Positions 1 through 13,200 of a DNA stretch of 64,000 nt are shown one piece after another. Source of the DNA: Phytoseiulus persimilis (lineage: Eukaryota; Arthropoda; Arachnida; Mesostigmata; Phytoseiidae); NCBI GenBank assembly GCA_037576195.1, contig CM075102.1:45070745-45134744 (forward strand), written 5' to 3'. The position numbers were made by a program, and so were the translations under genes. Every line of letters begins with the position of its first letter. The stretch's first letter is position 1. Under the pieces are notes generated by a model. It searched no databases. It was not told where the DNA came from and saw nothing but the letters and a program-made list of their open reading frames with translations.

Positions 1-3000
1 AAGCGGAGGGCGGAGAGAATGAACAGCTCAGGGCATCGAATCCTCCACACAACCCTCAGCTTGAGATCACGCTTTCCGTTGCTTTCCATTGCTCGACTTT
101 TCCGCGTCGTCGTCCGGCTGAGTATTTTCCTACTCCTTGAGAAGCTCGATCTCTTTGTTATTTCTCCCGCCGACCCTCTTGATGCGTCCCGTCCTCCTCG
201 GTGTCGCGTCCTTCTCCTCCCAAAAGTGCAAACTCTCGTAAAAATTCGTATCCCTCGCAGTCGGACGGAGAAAAATACACATAAATAATCGGATGCGCCC
301 CTCGCCGTGCGCATCGTCGGGCAGACGCATGGACGACGAGAGTCTAATAAAGTTTATCCTGTTGTCGTCCGGGGCATCCCGTCGATTCCAGGGCGCGCGC
401 GAGTCTTTTTGCGAGTGAGAAATCGAGAGAAATAAGTAGGGCAGCGGGTGGGGAAGAATTTATCTTTCGAGTTTACAGCATCGAGAGCCCTCTGATTGAA
501 AGTTGGTGGGGTGGATCACTCGGTGATCGCCGTCGACGAACATCGGCGAAGAAGGCAGCCAGGAAGCCTCCAGGGCAATCAGTTTTTAAGCAAAGATGTC
601 TCAGCGAGGGAGAGATTTTTTCAACATGCGCAACAACGCCGACAATCAAGCATCCTGCGCGCAAGTTCGCTCAACAACCGGTATCCGACAGGAACAGGAC
701 CGTGAGGGAGATATGGATAGCGCGCGCAAGTTTGACTTCGACTTCCGCTTGCTCTAACAGATGGGCTGGTGACGCAGATCTTCCTGAACTTCTCGGTTTC
801 TGAGTCCGCGTCGGTCGTCGAAGGCATGACTCCGGTGCCTCGATTTTCTCGAGCGATCGAGAGGCCTCTACGAGTCCCGCGAATCCGAAGAAAGTTATTC
901 GGAAAGTCATCCTCAAACATCTCAGAGGGACTCGTTCGTTCTTTTCGCGAGTCCGGGCTCTTACAGGAGTCTGAGAAGGACAAACAGCGACATGCTCTGA
1001 GGTCCCTGTGATCTGGACCTCTGAAGTGGGGAAAAATGCCGGAACTCGAGTGAACGAATGGTGATGAGTTATTGTTCAACAGCAAGTCTCTCAGCTTGGA
1101 TCTGTGACATATCGTTCACAGACTCGGTCACGTCACGCCAGAAAACAACTGAATCGGAAATTGGAAGAATCCCCACTTTCGACAGATCGATCAATTGATG
1201 GAGCAAACTCTCTGGCGTGCCCAGTGATGCGGGGAATTACAGCGTCATCTCAGGGGTTGGTCTCTCGAGCTTTGAATGATTCGGAACTCGTCGAATTCCT
1301 ACCTGTCTCGTTCCCGACTCAGTGTGAGCTCGACGATGCGCTGTTTTGACTTCGCAATGAATTGGCATTCTCCGCGAGCTCCGTACATTGAGTGGCTAGT
1401 GGATTTGGTCCCGCCGAATCGAGAGCGATTTTTACTGCGAACTTTGTTCAAAATCGATGTTTCACGCTGACTCACCCATAAATCGGCAGCGCTGGCGGCA
1501 CCGGGAGTTGCAACAATAGATACCGGCGGCAAACAGAGGGTGGACCAGGAGGTTGATGGTGCGTTAGGCACACAAAGAGGGATGAAAGCCAAACTTGTGC
1601 ATTTTCCAAATGTGCAGTTTACCATCGGGAAGCTATCTCGGCACTCTGTTGGCCAAACGAAGCTGTGTGTGCATAACCTCTCAGCGGATGACCAACATCG
1701 CACGGGTCACAAACGTTTGCGGACACCTGTGAGACTCAATCGAACCGGAGTCCACCTGCTTCTGAGATGTTGGTTCAAATCAACTTCTTATTATAACGCT
1801 TCTATCCATCCTCGACTAACGATCGGGCTCGACTCCGACCGGGCTCCAATATCCTGGTGGGCCGATCCAAAGGTCAAAGAGACCCGTCAACTCGGACTCG
1901 GCGACATTGGATACGCACTGCTGCAGGCCAGAATCATTCAAAAATCTGCCTCTTGTTTGTCAAATATCGATGCAATGCCGAGGAGGATCGTCATGACTCA
2001 TTTATCGATCAACAACTATTCTCCGGTTGAGAGGCTCATCAGGCTACCGAAGTTCTATAACTCCAGCTTTACCAGCAAACCGAGGAGACTCAATCGATTA
2101 TTACTTCTTCAACGATGCCGTCACCGCAGCGAAGAGCTCACGCGGCACTCAGGACTGCATTTATGACTGGACTTCAAGGACAACGGCGTCGTCATCAGAG
2201 ACCTCAGTGTTTATCGTGATCATCAAGATCTTGAGGCTTCATCGGCATGGGCAGCCACGTGTCAGAGATTTACACTCGACCACCCGCGCCTCTGTCACGC
2301 CGACAGTCGGCACCTCCGGCCCCCCACCGGATACACAACGAATGCTGCTGAAGATAAAGGTCACACTCAGCTGATACATAAATTTGTTGTAATCTCTTGA
2401 TTGGCTGACGGCGGCCGTTCTCAGAGAGCCGCCTCACCACTGTGCAGAGTGAGAAAGAGCCACATTCCTCAGCCGTGTGCGAATCTGACACAAAAAATAA
2501 GGAACGCCTGAGTTAGAGAATAGAGAGGAGGAATGACGGAGGGGGAGAAACTTTCGGACAACTTCGATCTTAAACCGTTCGGCTCACGGGTAATTCTCGC
2601 ACTCGCGCTTCGTGGCTCGCTAACTCTCACAGAACACGTGCCAAAATTCTTTGGGTTCGATTCCGCTCCGGGAGATCACTCAAGATGGATACTGCTGAAC
2701 AAGATTTCTCGAAGAGCACTTCTAATATATATCAGTGGTGGAGAATCTCAGGTCGAATAAGGGAGAACTATGAGCGCGATCCGCTGAAGCTTCTCTCTTC
2801 TGATTCACCAGGAGTCGGATAGGATTATTTCGTAGAATGAGGAGGGGATTCGGAAGTCCGGAAAGAATGTCATCTGGTCATACTAAGTCTTTTAGATGGT
2901 GCTTGAAGGCAATCGAAACTTTGGTTACGGAAAGCACGGCAAAAGAAATGGAACCCAAATCTCCTGTGGAGGGGATCGAACAGGAAAGCATCGTGTAGTG

Positions 3001-6000
3001 TAAAAGTGCCATGTTGATGGCAAGACATTCCTCGCCAGGGAGACGGCATGCTGGAGACGTTAACAGTGCATGAGTTTTGAGATTGAGACAGCCGTTTTCG
3101 GCAGTCGAGCAAAAGCTCATAACATCTGGACCCGGGCTCTGTCTAGATTCCTTGATGTCTGCCATCAGATTTTGCAAATTTTACCTCATCTTGGAGATGG
3201 AAATGTTGATTTTTCGTGTTTGAAATCGTCAACTTTCTTCACCGGTTCTGCTCAGTCTCGAATCAGATGCCCGATTTCATCGCGGAGAGAATGCATCCCG
3301 CCCCATTCTGGCCTGCTCACATGATGGTCTGTAGTGTATTACAAATCGCCCAAATGGAAGTCGCTGCGTTCAGAAAATTCGTCTCTCCATTTCCCATGGA
3401 AACAAGAAAAAATCGCAGGAATTCCGGAAAGAACACTCAACGAATTCCAGCTTGTCCCTGCCACAGTGTCCAGGAGATTTCCCTCCGCTCTCGCGCTGCA
3501 TTCGAGAAGTTGAACAAAGCGTGAATGCAGCGCATGTTTCAAAGTGTTGGAATTTGAATCCTCCAATCCTCTGCTCCCGCTCACTGAGCGCTGTCCCTCG
3601 CTCAACTTTTTCGTCATGGACCCCTGGATTTTTGCGACTCCGTAGCCTCATTTTTTTTCCCACCTCGTCGTGTGGAGAAAATGAATTCGTCGGAGCTTTT
3701 TTGTGTCGATATATAATAGAGGCTCGCTCGCGTGTTGTGGATTCCGCTGTGAGCCATCCGAGAGCAGCAGCAGCAAGTCACTCCGCGAGTCAGTTGGTCG
3801 GTGGGGCTTTCGCGGACAAAGTTTCTTTTAATTGGCGATCCATCACAAGCGCACACTCACTGGGGCCGCTGCTGCCGATCACCCTGTGAGCGACAACCGA
3901 CAACGTGGTCTTCTCTTATTCTCTACATCCAAAAGCGTAGTGTGAGCCATTTTCCGCCTTCCTCCTCCCTTCGTTCTCTCATACTCCCCCCCCCCCCACG
4001 ATACGAAAAGCAATACGGTCTGAGGTATGATGGGGTTGTCCTGTATTACGAGTCATACCTCCAGGAGCTCCATACCTGCCCAGAAGCCCGGGACGGCTCT
4101 GTCCGAGAGAACATTATTCATTACAACGAAACCGAGTGTATGGGGTCATCTGTCATGTTCGATCCGAGACCCAGTGCTCGGCGTCTTGAGGCCACCAATA
4201 TTTAATTGAACCCTTATCTGTCCAAACGAAGGCTGGGCGCTCCTGATATGATTCTCGTCCCTCCAGACAAGCGCCTCGAAGTTCAACCTCTATCGAACGA
4301 GTTTGATTCCAGGTCATCGAAACAATTAGACACGATCCAAAGCTGGGAACAGGATATATTCCAGAGTTGTGGAAGGATGGATGAGCGCGGACAGACGAGC
4401 CCGCTCCCCTATGTCCCGTTTGGAGCTGTGAGAGAACAAACGACTTTGAACTCGACTGTGGCAAGGGCCGCGTGTTCCGGTTGTTTTTATTCCGGAGGGC
4501 ACGCTTTGTCGTCCAAGCTTCCTCGTCGGCGGGAGATGTGCGTCGTTACTCCGAATGACGCCATTTAGGCAACGATCAAGCACCAAGCGTTCCCACTCAT
4601 CCGACTGAGAGCGCAACAGACACTTGAAAGAGATCTACGACTTTTACAATTAGCTGATTGATGGCCCTGAGTGCGCTCGTCTCTCTTTGTCTCCGTCGGA
4701 GTTGCTTTGCCGCGCTCGCGTGCGTGCGGCCACTTGATGAAAAAGGCGAAACTGTCAGTTGAAACGCGGTTACGCCAGCGTCGCCGGATCTTTCTGCAGA
4801 GGAATTGCCAACGGACCCGAGAAGCGCCTCATTACCCGTTGGTCTGCCCTCGACCAACAAGTAATCGTAATGTTTTCGGAGACGCTTCTGGAAAGCGTTC
4901 TCGAAAAGGTTGAAGTTCAACATCGCAGGGGCTCTGTGAGCCCCTCACTCAGGAGTCCGAGAGAGTTTCAAAAGTACTCGGAGTGTCAGACTTGTCCCAC
5001 ATCAGATCCTAGAAGAGCCTTGAGGAGGAGTTTTTAGCGAGTTCTCAAGTGACTCGACCAACTCCCTACAAGGACGGGCATGTCTTCTTCGTCTCGGTTG
5101 TTTCTCGAACGCGTTCACCATCGTGCTGGGATTCGTCTTTTCTCGGCAGCAGCAGCGACGACGACGGCGTCGAACATCTTCGCCCGCGGCGTTGCTGCGG
5201 TGACGAATCGAAATCTCCGTGAGCTGGATATGGTTTCTCGACTTGGCCATCTATGCCACTGAGACTGTTGCTCCCAATGGACCCGCGCGAGCTGATGTGG
5301 AACCACTCTGCCAAATGGCAGAAACAGCGGGAGCTTTATTTGAAATTAGCTTTCGGGAACGAAGCTCGCCAACATCGACGCAGTCCGCCGGGTCGCTTGG
5401 CCAGTGTTGGCTCGTTCCAGCTGCATTATATTCCCATGGAGTGAGCTATGAGACTGGGTGTATTATGGGTGTCAACTGCGGCCTTTTCGTAATTGGCTAC
5501 CCGCTCCCGGCCACCCGCAGAACCACCGGGAGAAGCCACTTGTCACCCTGACGCCCATTCACCCAATGACACCAATCGAAATAAGAAGACCAAAGTTGAC
5601 AATATCCATGCATTAGTAATATTGTAATGAGTCGACCGCTCGAAGTGAGCGTTGTACCACAGAGCCATCGATCCAGAACCACTCAGACAAATTTTTCATT
5701 TCCAAAGCGAGGCAGTCGCCTCACATATACGTACAGATCGCTGAACAAATCGATTGTTTCGACGACGGCTAGTGGTTCTCGAACCCCCAGACCTTGGGAT
5801 TGTCCTTGAAAATTGCGGCGGTGATCACATATGAGAGAACTAGAACGTAAATATGTTGCTGCACCACCGCTTTGAGATAAGAACCGACTGACATTGACGG
5901 TTGAAAACATTCTACTCTTCCAAGGCTTGGTCCTCGACCTGAGATGTCTTGGAGATATTTCGGTCAAGTGTCGGGCGCGTGATGTCGAGAGCGTGGCTTG

Positions 6001-6840
6001 CGGTCTGAGGTCACGGTGTGGCAGCCCCGTGCGATTCAGGTATCGATATGGCTCGGTCGACTTGAGTTCCAGGCTCGAACGCTCCACACGATACATGCGC
6101 TCGTCGCAATCGCGACTCCTTCGCTCGGCCCTTGAATAGACCTCGTGGCTCTCACACGACAGGTAGTCGCAGTGCGGAAACAACCAGGAGACCCGCGGTG
6201 GCTCTATCATCATCAATCTCCCAATCAAGAACACAATTTCCTGCGACCTGAACTCTATCAGCGTAGAAAGGAGAGCAGAGGCGTTTCAACTTCCCGCTGA
6301 CTGGACGAGGTGGGGCGGCAAAGGGCTGCTCAGCTCGGGGCTGGGTCGCCTCGGCATCGTCGAAGGGGCCTCATCGAAAAGGAGAGCAACCGGACGGGGC
6401 AAGTGAAGCACAGTGAGGTGGGTAAACGGGAAATGATGTCTAGGAACTGATAAGACAGCAGCGTCTCCGTTTAGCTTTGTGTCTGTGGTGACGAGTGGGG
6501 AGACTAATTAAGAGGAAATGAGACTTGTGTGATCAGGATGTGGGCTTGATTTAACATGAAACGAGTCGACCGACCGATCGAGCTAGTTAGCGAGCTGTCG
6601 GACAGAGGTGAACCGAAACAAAACGGAGCGAGCGAAAGTTTACCTCCCCGAAGATAACAGACCGCTTCCTCCCCTCGCCGTCTTCTCAGGTCTCCCGCGA
6701 TCTTACACGCCGATCGGTGCGGCGCAGTTGAAACTCCGGATCGCCATCCGATCCGATGCGTGAGCCAGTCAGAGCCGTCGTTTCTTATTCATCAAGCTTC
6801 GGCGAGAAAAGATTTTTCCGGAGATGGAACTGCGCTTCCT
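1..6840. other. Region without a supportable gene
   Basis: I see only short, overlapping open frames on both strands, none with a recognisable domain, a signal peptide joined to good splice sites, or a family match. It may hold untranslated exons, introns or regulatory DNA of flanking genes. One TATA-like site (3710-3717) is listed separately. A C-run lies near 3987-3998. Confidence 0.5.
3710..3717 (+). promoter_or_regulatory. Possible TATA box
   Basis: TATATAAT stands alone in GC-rich DNA. About 75 bases downstream there is a TCAGT arthropod-type initiator (near 3791), which is too far for a normal TATA/Inr pair. No convincing coding exon follows, so this is only a weak promoter candidate. 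Confidence 0.15.
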
Positions 6841-6843
6841 GCG

Positions 6844-7300
6844 TCAGGGTTTCAGGCGATCAATCTTCAGCACGGTCGTCGGAGAGAAGGGGATGTCAGT
6901 TTCTCGCTGACAGTAAGCCCCTGAGGTGTTTGTGGGAGATGTCACCGTGGAATTAGGCAAATAAGTCTCGTTGAGTTGATACTCGCCAACGGTATCAATA
7001 TCGTATTCCACGCAATCACTCGGGTCCGACGTCTCGAGAGTGAACTTGAACGCAGCCCCTTCGTTCGCGGTGGAGACAACAACGGAGAAGGCCCGACACT
7101 GCGATGACGGAATCCGTCGGGAGGGAAGAGGCCTGAGACAAAGTAAAGTTTCGACAGACCCCGCCAGAGACGGAAATGTCAGCAAGCGGATACGAATGCG
7201 GAAGTGACACGCCGATTGTATTCGCAAGTGAGATTCAAAGAATCAAACCCGGCATTCAAGTTGTACACCGAGCCGCACGACTCCCTCCCGCGCGAGAGAG
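6844..7300 (-). CDS. Exons of an unidentified secreted protein (partial)
   Basis: I do not recognise this protein. The terminal exon (7098 down to 6844) reads CRAFSVVVSTANEG... and ends DRLKP-stop. It has acidic, threonine/asparagine-rich sequence, several N-glycosylation sequons (NET, NST, NTS) and scattered cysteines. A likely preceding exon, ending at about 7194 with a GTATCC donor, reads ESCGSVYNLNAGFDS and LTCEYNRRV in the same phase, so the two join without a shift. The cysteine spacing vaguely recalls a CUB or other extracellular beta-sandwich domain, but that is inference. Further upstream on the minus strand there is a hydrophobic stretch that could be a signal peptide in another exon; I could not place the first exon. 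Confidence 0.32.
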
Positions 7301-8309
7301 AAATGCGCCGGTGAACTCCGGCGGCTTATCAGCGGAAGGCGGCGCCGTCGCTGAGGAGGAGGCGCGAAACTCGCAAGCTGTCAGAATTCCGACGAAACGA
7401 AAAGAGAAAAACTCGAAGAAAGTCGCTGATAACGCACCCGACCCAATGATCTTTGTTCGAGCATTATTGTGTTGAATCTCGTCATCGATGTACATTTGTA
7501 GGGAGTGCATCGATCGCGTCTCGGGGCAGGAAAACCCGCCGCTGTCTTCACTCAAGCTATCCAGCTTCCGACTTGGTCGGAATAGAATGACGATAGACGG
7601 AACAGATTGTGTTTGATCGGCGTACGTCGTCTCTCTACGTCAGTTCCGTCACTGCTCCACGCAGCGGACAACTTCCCTCAATGACTGTTGAGTACCAATC
7701 GCGCAGCTTGATGGACTTTCGACGTGAATCAATCGAAGCGGTGTCTATGGGAGATCCGGGAGAACTCCCAGGGAAGCCAGCGATTGGACGATATGTTTCA
7801 CAGGGACCCGTGTTTGAGCCCACTCCTGAAACATTCAGCGCTCCGCGCAATGAGTCAGCGGGCCCTGCCTCTGGCGTAATCTGTTTCGCCGAAACCTATC
7901 ATCGGCTATCTCTCTGTTTTCCTCCACGTGAATCCAGGGCAAACTCTCAACGGGCTTCTGGATGAGATGAGTCAACAGAAAGAGTTAATGGCGGCCCGCG
8001 TAATTCGACACCCATCGGAGAGGAGTTGAAAGCTGATTGTTGCTGCGAAGATTCTGCAGAGTGCGCGTCGCAGTGGGCGATTCACCGGAAACTCCTACAT
8101 CAACTTCTCGAATTCACGATACTGGCGTTGACACCGGAGGATGTTGACCTTGGATCACCCGGCCTCTATCGAGGGCTTCTTTCTTTCGGTCGGTCGGTTG
8201 CACGCTTGCCCGGCAAGCCCGCCAGCCCTCTCTCCGGGATAAACGGCGGACGGGATCCGCGGATGCCTGCCCTGATCTCCAACAGACTCTGGCATTTCTC
8301 AAACGGAAG

Positions 8310-9613
8310 ATGTACAACAAGGCTGTCGCGCTGTCGGTGCTGTTCTCAAGTCTGCTCTACGAATGTGCTCTAAGTGCAGAGGACGATGACGCTCGTAAGA
8401 CTTCTATCTTTTGTTTTCAATCTTTTCAAACCCCTCTTTCCCTCGGGGACCGATGGTTTCCGAGAGCGGTTCTGAGAGAATCAAGGACGGGATTCCGAAC
8501 TCATGTTCCGGGAAATCACTTCCAGCCGTCGAGAACCTCCTACCGTACCTCCAGCAATGCTGCCTACTCGGTCAGGAGTTCGCGCGTTCTCGACAATCTT
8601 GCGACGCCAAGAAACTCGCTGTAGTTCGAAACAGGATTCCGGTCTCACTTGGTCTCTCGAACATAACCTGCACGATATCGATAGCCTCGTGCTGCGAAGA
8701 GACGCTCGAGGTCAGTTTTCCTCGCCATTATCTTCCTTTCCATGGACGGTTGTTGGGCGTCGAGTTTGTTCAACCAACAAATGGGTTCCTGAAATTCGAT
8801 TTTTTTCCCCTCGCGTGCAGAGAGAAATCCATTGCGACCAGGGCTTGAAATCCGCGATGGCGGAGGCGACCTGCTCAACACAGACTGATCTGACGGCCAG
8901 AGTGAGTAGTTTCTCTCCTCCGCGTTATTCGGACCTGGGATGCTCGGAAATAATGACTTTCTGTCCGCGCAGGCTTGTTGCAACTGGTGTCGTGCAGGCC
9001 TGAAAAGGGAGAAAATGAGGGCTCCGTGCGAAGAGCTGCCCCCAGAGATTCCGCTTTTCGCTCGAGAGGCGTTCATGTCCTGCTGCCAGGGGAATCAGTC
9101 AGCGAAAATCAAGAAGAGTAAATATCGAGCTGAAAGTGAAAAAAAGATTTCTCCCATCGGAGACTCCCGAGCTCTTCACAGTCGGTGCGTTGTTCCTGAT
9201 TGTAGAATTCAATTCCTTCCAGAGTGTGGGCCCAACGATTGCAGTAACGATTCGCTCACAACGTGTATCGCCCCCATCGAAAGATGCACCTACGACGACC
9301 AGAACTGTCATTACCGGTGTGTGGATAGCGCTGTGAGCTGTAGTGTGGGCTTCCAGATCGACGAATACGGACGTTGCAACGGTGAGTTTGTTCGCGTGAA
9401 GGAACGCCTCGGACGCCCGTGGAACTCCTGACGCTTGATCGGCGTGTAGTCCAATCCTGTGCGTGTTATCGGAATCCTTAACGGAGAATTTCGTATTTTC
9501 ATTTGAAACCCGAAGACATCGATGAATGTGCGCTCAGAACCCATTCGTGTGGCCCTCAAGAGATCTGCGAGAACGCCTACGGCTCGTACAACTGCAAGCC
9601 TTGCAACTGTTAG
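8310..9613 (+). CDS. Fibulin-like secreted protein, short (anaphylatoxin modules plus EGF modules)
   Basis: Fibulins are secreted extracellular-matrix glycoproteins. Visible exons: signal peptide 8310-8394 (MYNKAVALSVLFSSLLYECA...); a first anaphylatoxin-like module ending at 8710 (QQCCLLGQEFARSRQSC, then SCCEE); 8821-8901 (IHCDQGLKSAMAEATC); 8973-9117 (ACCNWCRAGLKRE, CEELPPE, SCC); 9223-9381, an EGF-like module (CHYRCVDSAVSCSVGFQID); 9516-9613, a calcium-binding EGF (DIDECALRTHSCG, GSYNCK). This module order is that of fibulin-1. The last four exons join in consistent phases. Two oddities: the first exon ends in phase 1 and I found no acceptor that brings it in frame with the next module, and the protein stops after one calcium-binding EGF where fibulins have a long EGF row and a C-terminal domain. 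It may be a truncated paralogue, a decaying copy, or have exons I missed. Confidence 0.7.
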
Positions 9614-10253
9614 CCTTGCAACTGTTAAATTGGGAAATATCCTGATCCGGAAGACTGACTGACTGGCTGGCTGGATTCATCATCCATTGCCTACTCCGAA
9701 CCCACTGGCCCTATCTCTCTGTGAATGCACCCTTGCAGCGAAGACAGTGAGAATAAAACACAATCCTGGGAAACCGTCCCCGCATGCTTGTTCCCGTGTA
9801 TTCGGGAGATACGATGCCTACTTAACGAAATCTAGCTACAGTGAGTACCACTTGGGATCGGGTAGCTTGTTTTTTTTCAAAGTGGGGAATATCACAAATA
9901 ATACGAGAGATTATCACAATGATCATGATTCCGCTGGCTTCTCGTATTCCCGGCTCTTGCGAAAGGGTTGGAGACAAAGATGAGCTCTCAGAACTCGACC
10001 TCGACCAAATCGTTCGCGATCCGTCCAAACGAAGATGCGATTGTCAGATTCGATCCCGAGTCTCCGTTAAATAGTAACAACAACAACAACAACAACTGTG
10101 ATCAAGGGTTTAAAAACGTGACCTCCGCCAGAGTTCCGGGATAGATATCGGTACCCAGGAGTCGGAGGTGAAAACTGAGGTGAATTGCCAATACCGTTGA
10201 GTTTATTGGATGTAGTACACGCATCTCCAGAGCTGGCAGAGTGTGGACAGAAG
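9614..10253. other. Intergenic gap between convergent genes
   Basis: This separates the 3' ends of the fibulin-like gene and PAN3. It begins with a 15-bp direct duplication (CTTGCAACTGTTA-type) right at the fibulin-like stop. A CAA microsatellite lies at 10076-10096. I see no further exon. Confidence 0.5.
10076..10096 (+). repeat. (CAA)7 microsatellite
   Basis: Seven near-perfect CAA/AAC units lie in the gap between two convergent genes. No coding role is seen. Confidence 0.8.
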
Positions 10254-13200
10254 TCAGCCCATTAGGCCGCTATCGTTAAAAACATTCAAGTGGTAGAAAA
10301 AAGGGGATATCATGAGTTGATCTTCTTCCATAACTCGCCGAAGTTCCTCGTAGCTCACGTATTTGATGATGTTCTCTGGGAAGGATTCCAGGCGAACTTT
10401 CTCTCGGACACCAGCGTCGAGCTGTTTGGGAGTGGAACGGGAAACTTAGAGTGGAACCTATCTCCCGTGTTCAGGGTGAACGTCACGACGAGGAGCATCA
10501 GGCCCTATTATAGAGGGAGAAGCTGGGACAGAGAAAGATGAGTGGGGGGGGGGGGGGGGGGGGGGGGATCGAGGCTGACCTTATTGAGACTGCTGATCAC
10601 TTCAAACAGGTTGCCGCGACTCATGAGATAGTTCTTGAACATCTGCATCAAATGCGCATTCTCGGTGCCTGGGAGGTGTTCGTCGTATTTGCCGATCTTC
10701 TCGAACAGTCCATACTGAAACACGTCATCAATAATTGCTCCGATTCTTCCACTCGATCGCGAAAGAGGTCGTGCGACCCGTACGACGAATATAACGATGA
10801 ACTTGCTTACCAATAGCCTGAATAGACGACCGTTCTCCACCTCCTTGGACAATTCCACTTCTAGGATTCCTTTTTGTCTCTGAGATAAGGTCATGTATTC
10901 GAAGACACGGGTGCCCAAGTTTCCGAGGATCATTTCCATGGTGTTTATGGTTCCTGCGGAGACAAACGGAGAAATGGTTGGATTGAAAATCGGTTCACAT
11001 CCAGGTGAAATCCACTGGGTATCACTCGAAGCTGCATGGCCTGGCCCGGAGGCTCTGACAAACAAAAGAGCAGCGTCAACCCACCTTCCACCAACGCTTT
11101 CCCGAAGTGAGCGAGGTCGTTCGATACGCCGCCAGAGCAGTTTTGTATCATGTACTGAACCAGAGATCCCAGACCCACGAAATCGGCCTGTTGATCCTCA
11201 AACTTTGCGCGGTGCTCCCCCACGAAGCACTTCGTATAGGTGGAATGAGGCACGTCGGCGATCTGGAAACGCACCGAAGTTCTATTTGGGGAATATCATG
11301 GAGCGAGTGAACTGCAATCCGGAAACCACACTCACGTCGATGACGTCTGCCATGGCCACGCAGTCGATTCTGACGGTGCATGAATCCAAACCAGTGAGGA
11401 GCACGCGTCTTTCGTCTAAGCTCCTCGCAGCCAAGCCTGCACCATGGATCGCGTGCAGGCCAGAGACTAGCTGCGTGATGAAAGACCAAATTGTCTCCTC
11501 ATCGAGTAAGCGAGCTTCGTTCCTGATGAAAGCGTCCAACGTGACGGCGTTCGGATAAAAATCGTAAGCGAACAGGACGGATGAATCGTTGAAAGCTCGG
11601 GTGGTGGTGACGGAACGCAACCGGACCACATTCGGATGAGTGATCTGAAGATGAATCCACAATTCTTGAGGAAAAGCCAAAACCCACTCCGTCGGGCTCG
11701 ATTCTCCCGACGAATGTATTGCCTGCCCCGGAAGGGAGACTGCGTCTTCTGCTGCGGGATCTTCCTTTCTCACAGAAACGACGACCTCCCACTCTCAACC
11801 TACGCTTCGCCACTTGCTGGCAATGCTGACGGCTCTTTGGTTCCTCAGGACAAAGTTCATCAGACGGCGGAGCACAACGAAATCTCCGTTCTCAGTATGC
11901 CTGTTGGAATAATCCGAAGCTAGTGAAAATGCAGAAAGAAGTCAAACTTCCTCGCAAAAGTCCTCTTTGGCTGCAAGTTCACGAGCCTGGGTCGTCGCTG
12001 AGCAGTTCCGAGGTCACCGTTGACACAGCGAGCGTCATACCTTGATATGTACACCAAGTCCTTCTTCCCTCTGACTAATCCGCTTTGCTTTTCCATGCTG
12101 CCGTAAATCTGGAAGTTGTCGCAAACTGTCCAGCTCGCCTGATCCGGCAAGAACAAATACGAGCGATAGTCTTCCAGATGATCGTAGACGGCCTAATGAA
12201 GCAAGTAATCAAACTTTAACGTCAGCATCGCTCCTTCCGATCAGCCTTGGTAAATATTGCAACGCAATCGCTCTCAGGGCTGGAAGCACAGACAGACAGA
12301 CTAACTGAGTAGCGACTAGTCAACAAGTCACTCCGATAAACAGATAAACAGGCGGCCCATCTACAGACAGCAAACCAGACCAACCTGACGCAGGTTCTTG
12401 GGAAGGAACAGAGTCGGATACTCGAGGTTCTCCTCGTAGAGAGAGTATGCTTTGCCGGGGAACTGTCTGCGAGCTGCGGCTTCTTTCTCCGGGTAAGTCG
12501 GACCCAAAGCGATCGGGGATATTGCTTCGGGAATTCCACAGAGTGCCGCGGAGGCTTGAATGTAGTAGGTAGTGCCATCCACGCAGACGCCTTCCTCCGC
12601 CTTGCAGCGCGGTCAGAAACATTTATCAAACGTGCATTGTGTTCGATTGAAAAGGCGGTTATTTTCTCTCGTATGCGTGTCGGGCATCGGGACATCACGG
12701 AAAACTCACCAAAACTCCTTTCTCGTTGACTGTCGGCCAACCAGGAGCCGCGGCCAATTTTCTCTTCCTCGGACGAACCTTGGACCAAGTGCAGCAGTTA
12801 TTCAGATTACGAGCGGAGCGACCGTGTCGTTCAACGAAAGAGCCACGAGGTATCCGGAATAGATGCGAGTCGAAGTGACGACTGCCTGAACTCAAGCCCC
12901 ACTCACGGTCGCCCTCACGGTCGGAACTTGATATGGGAAGGAACGGCGACTGACACAGCATGTGGGATTTGCACTACTCACCTCACCCAAGGCCGGGAAT
13001 TCATCGAAATCCTCGAGGAGGGGAGCGGGAAGTTCGATGGCGGGCGGGCTCGCTGACTTTTCGAGCTTCGGTGGCCTGACAGGCTTTGATCGTTTCTTCG
13101 GCTAAGAAATGGGGTTTCCGAGGAGAAGCACTCGTTAGGCCGCGGATCCTCCATTGACCATTCCAAATCAGAAATAGTAGTTATCGGTGCCGGAGACGAT

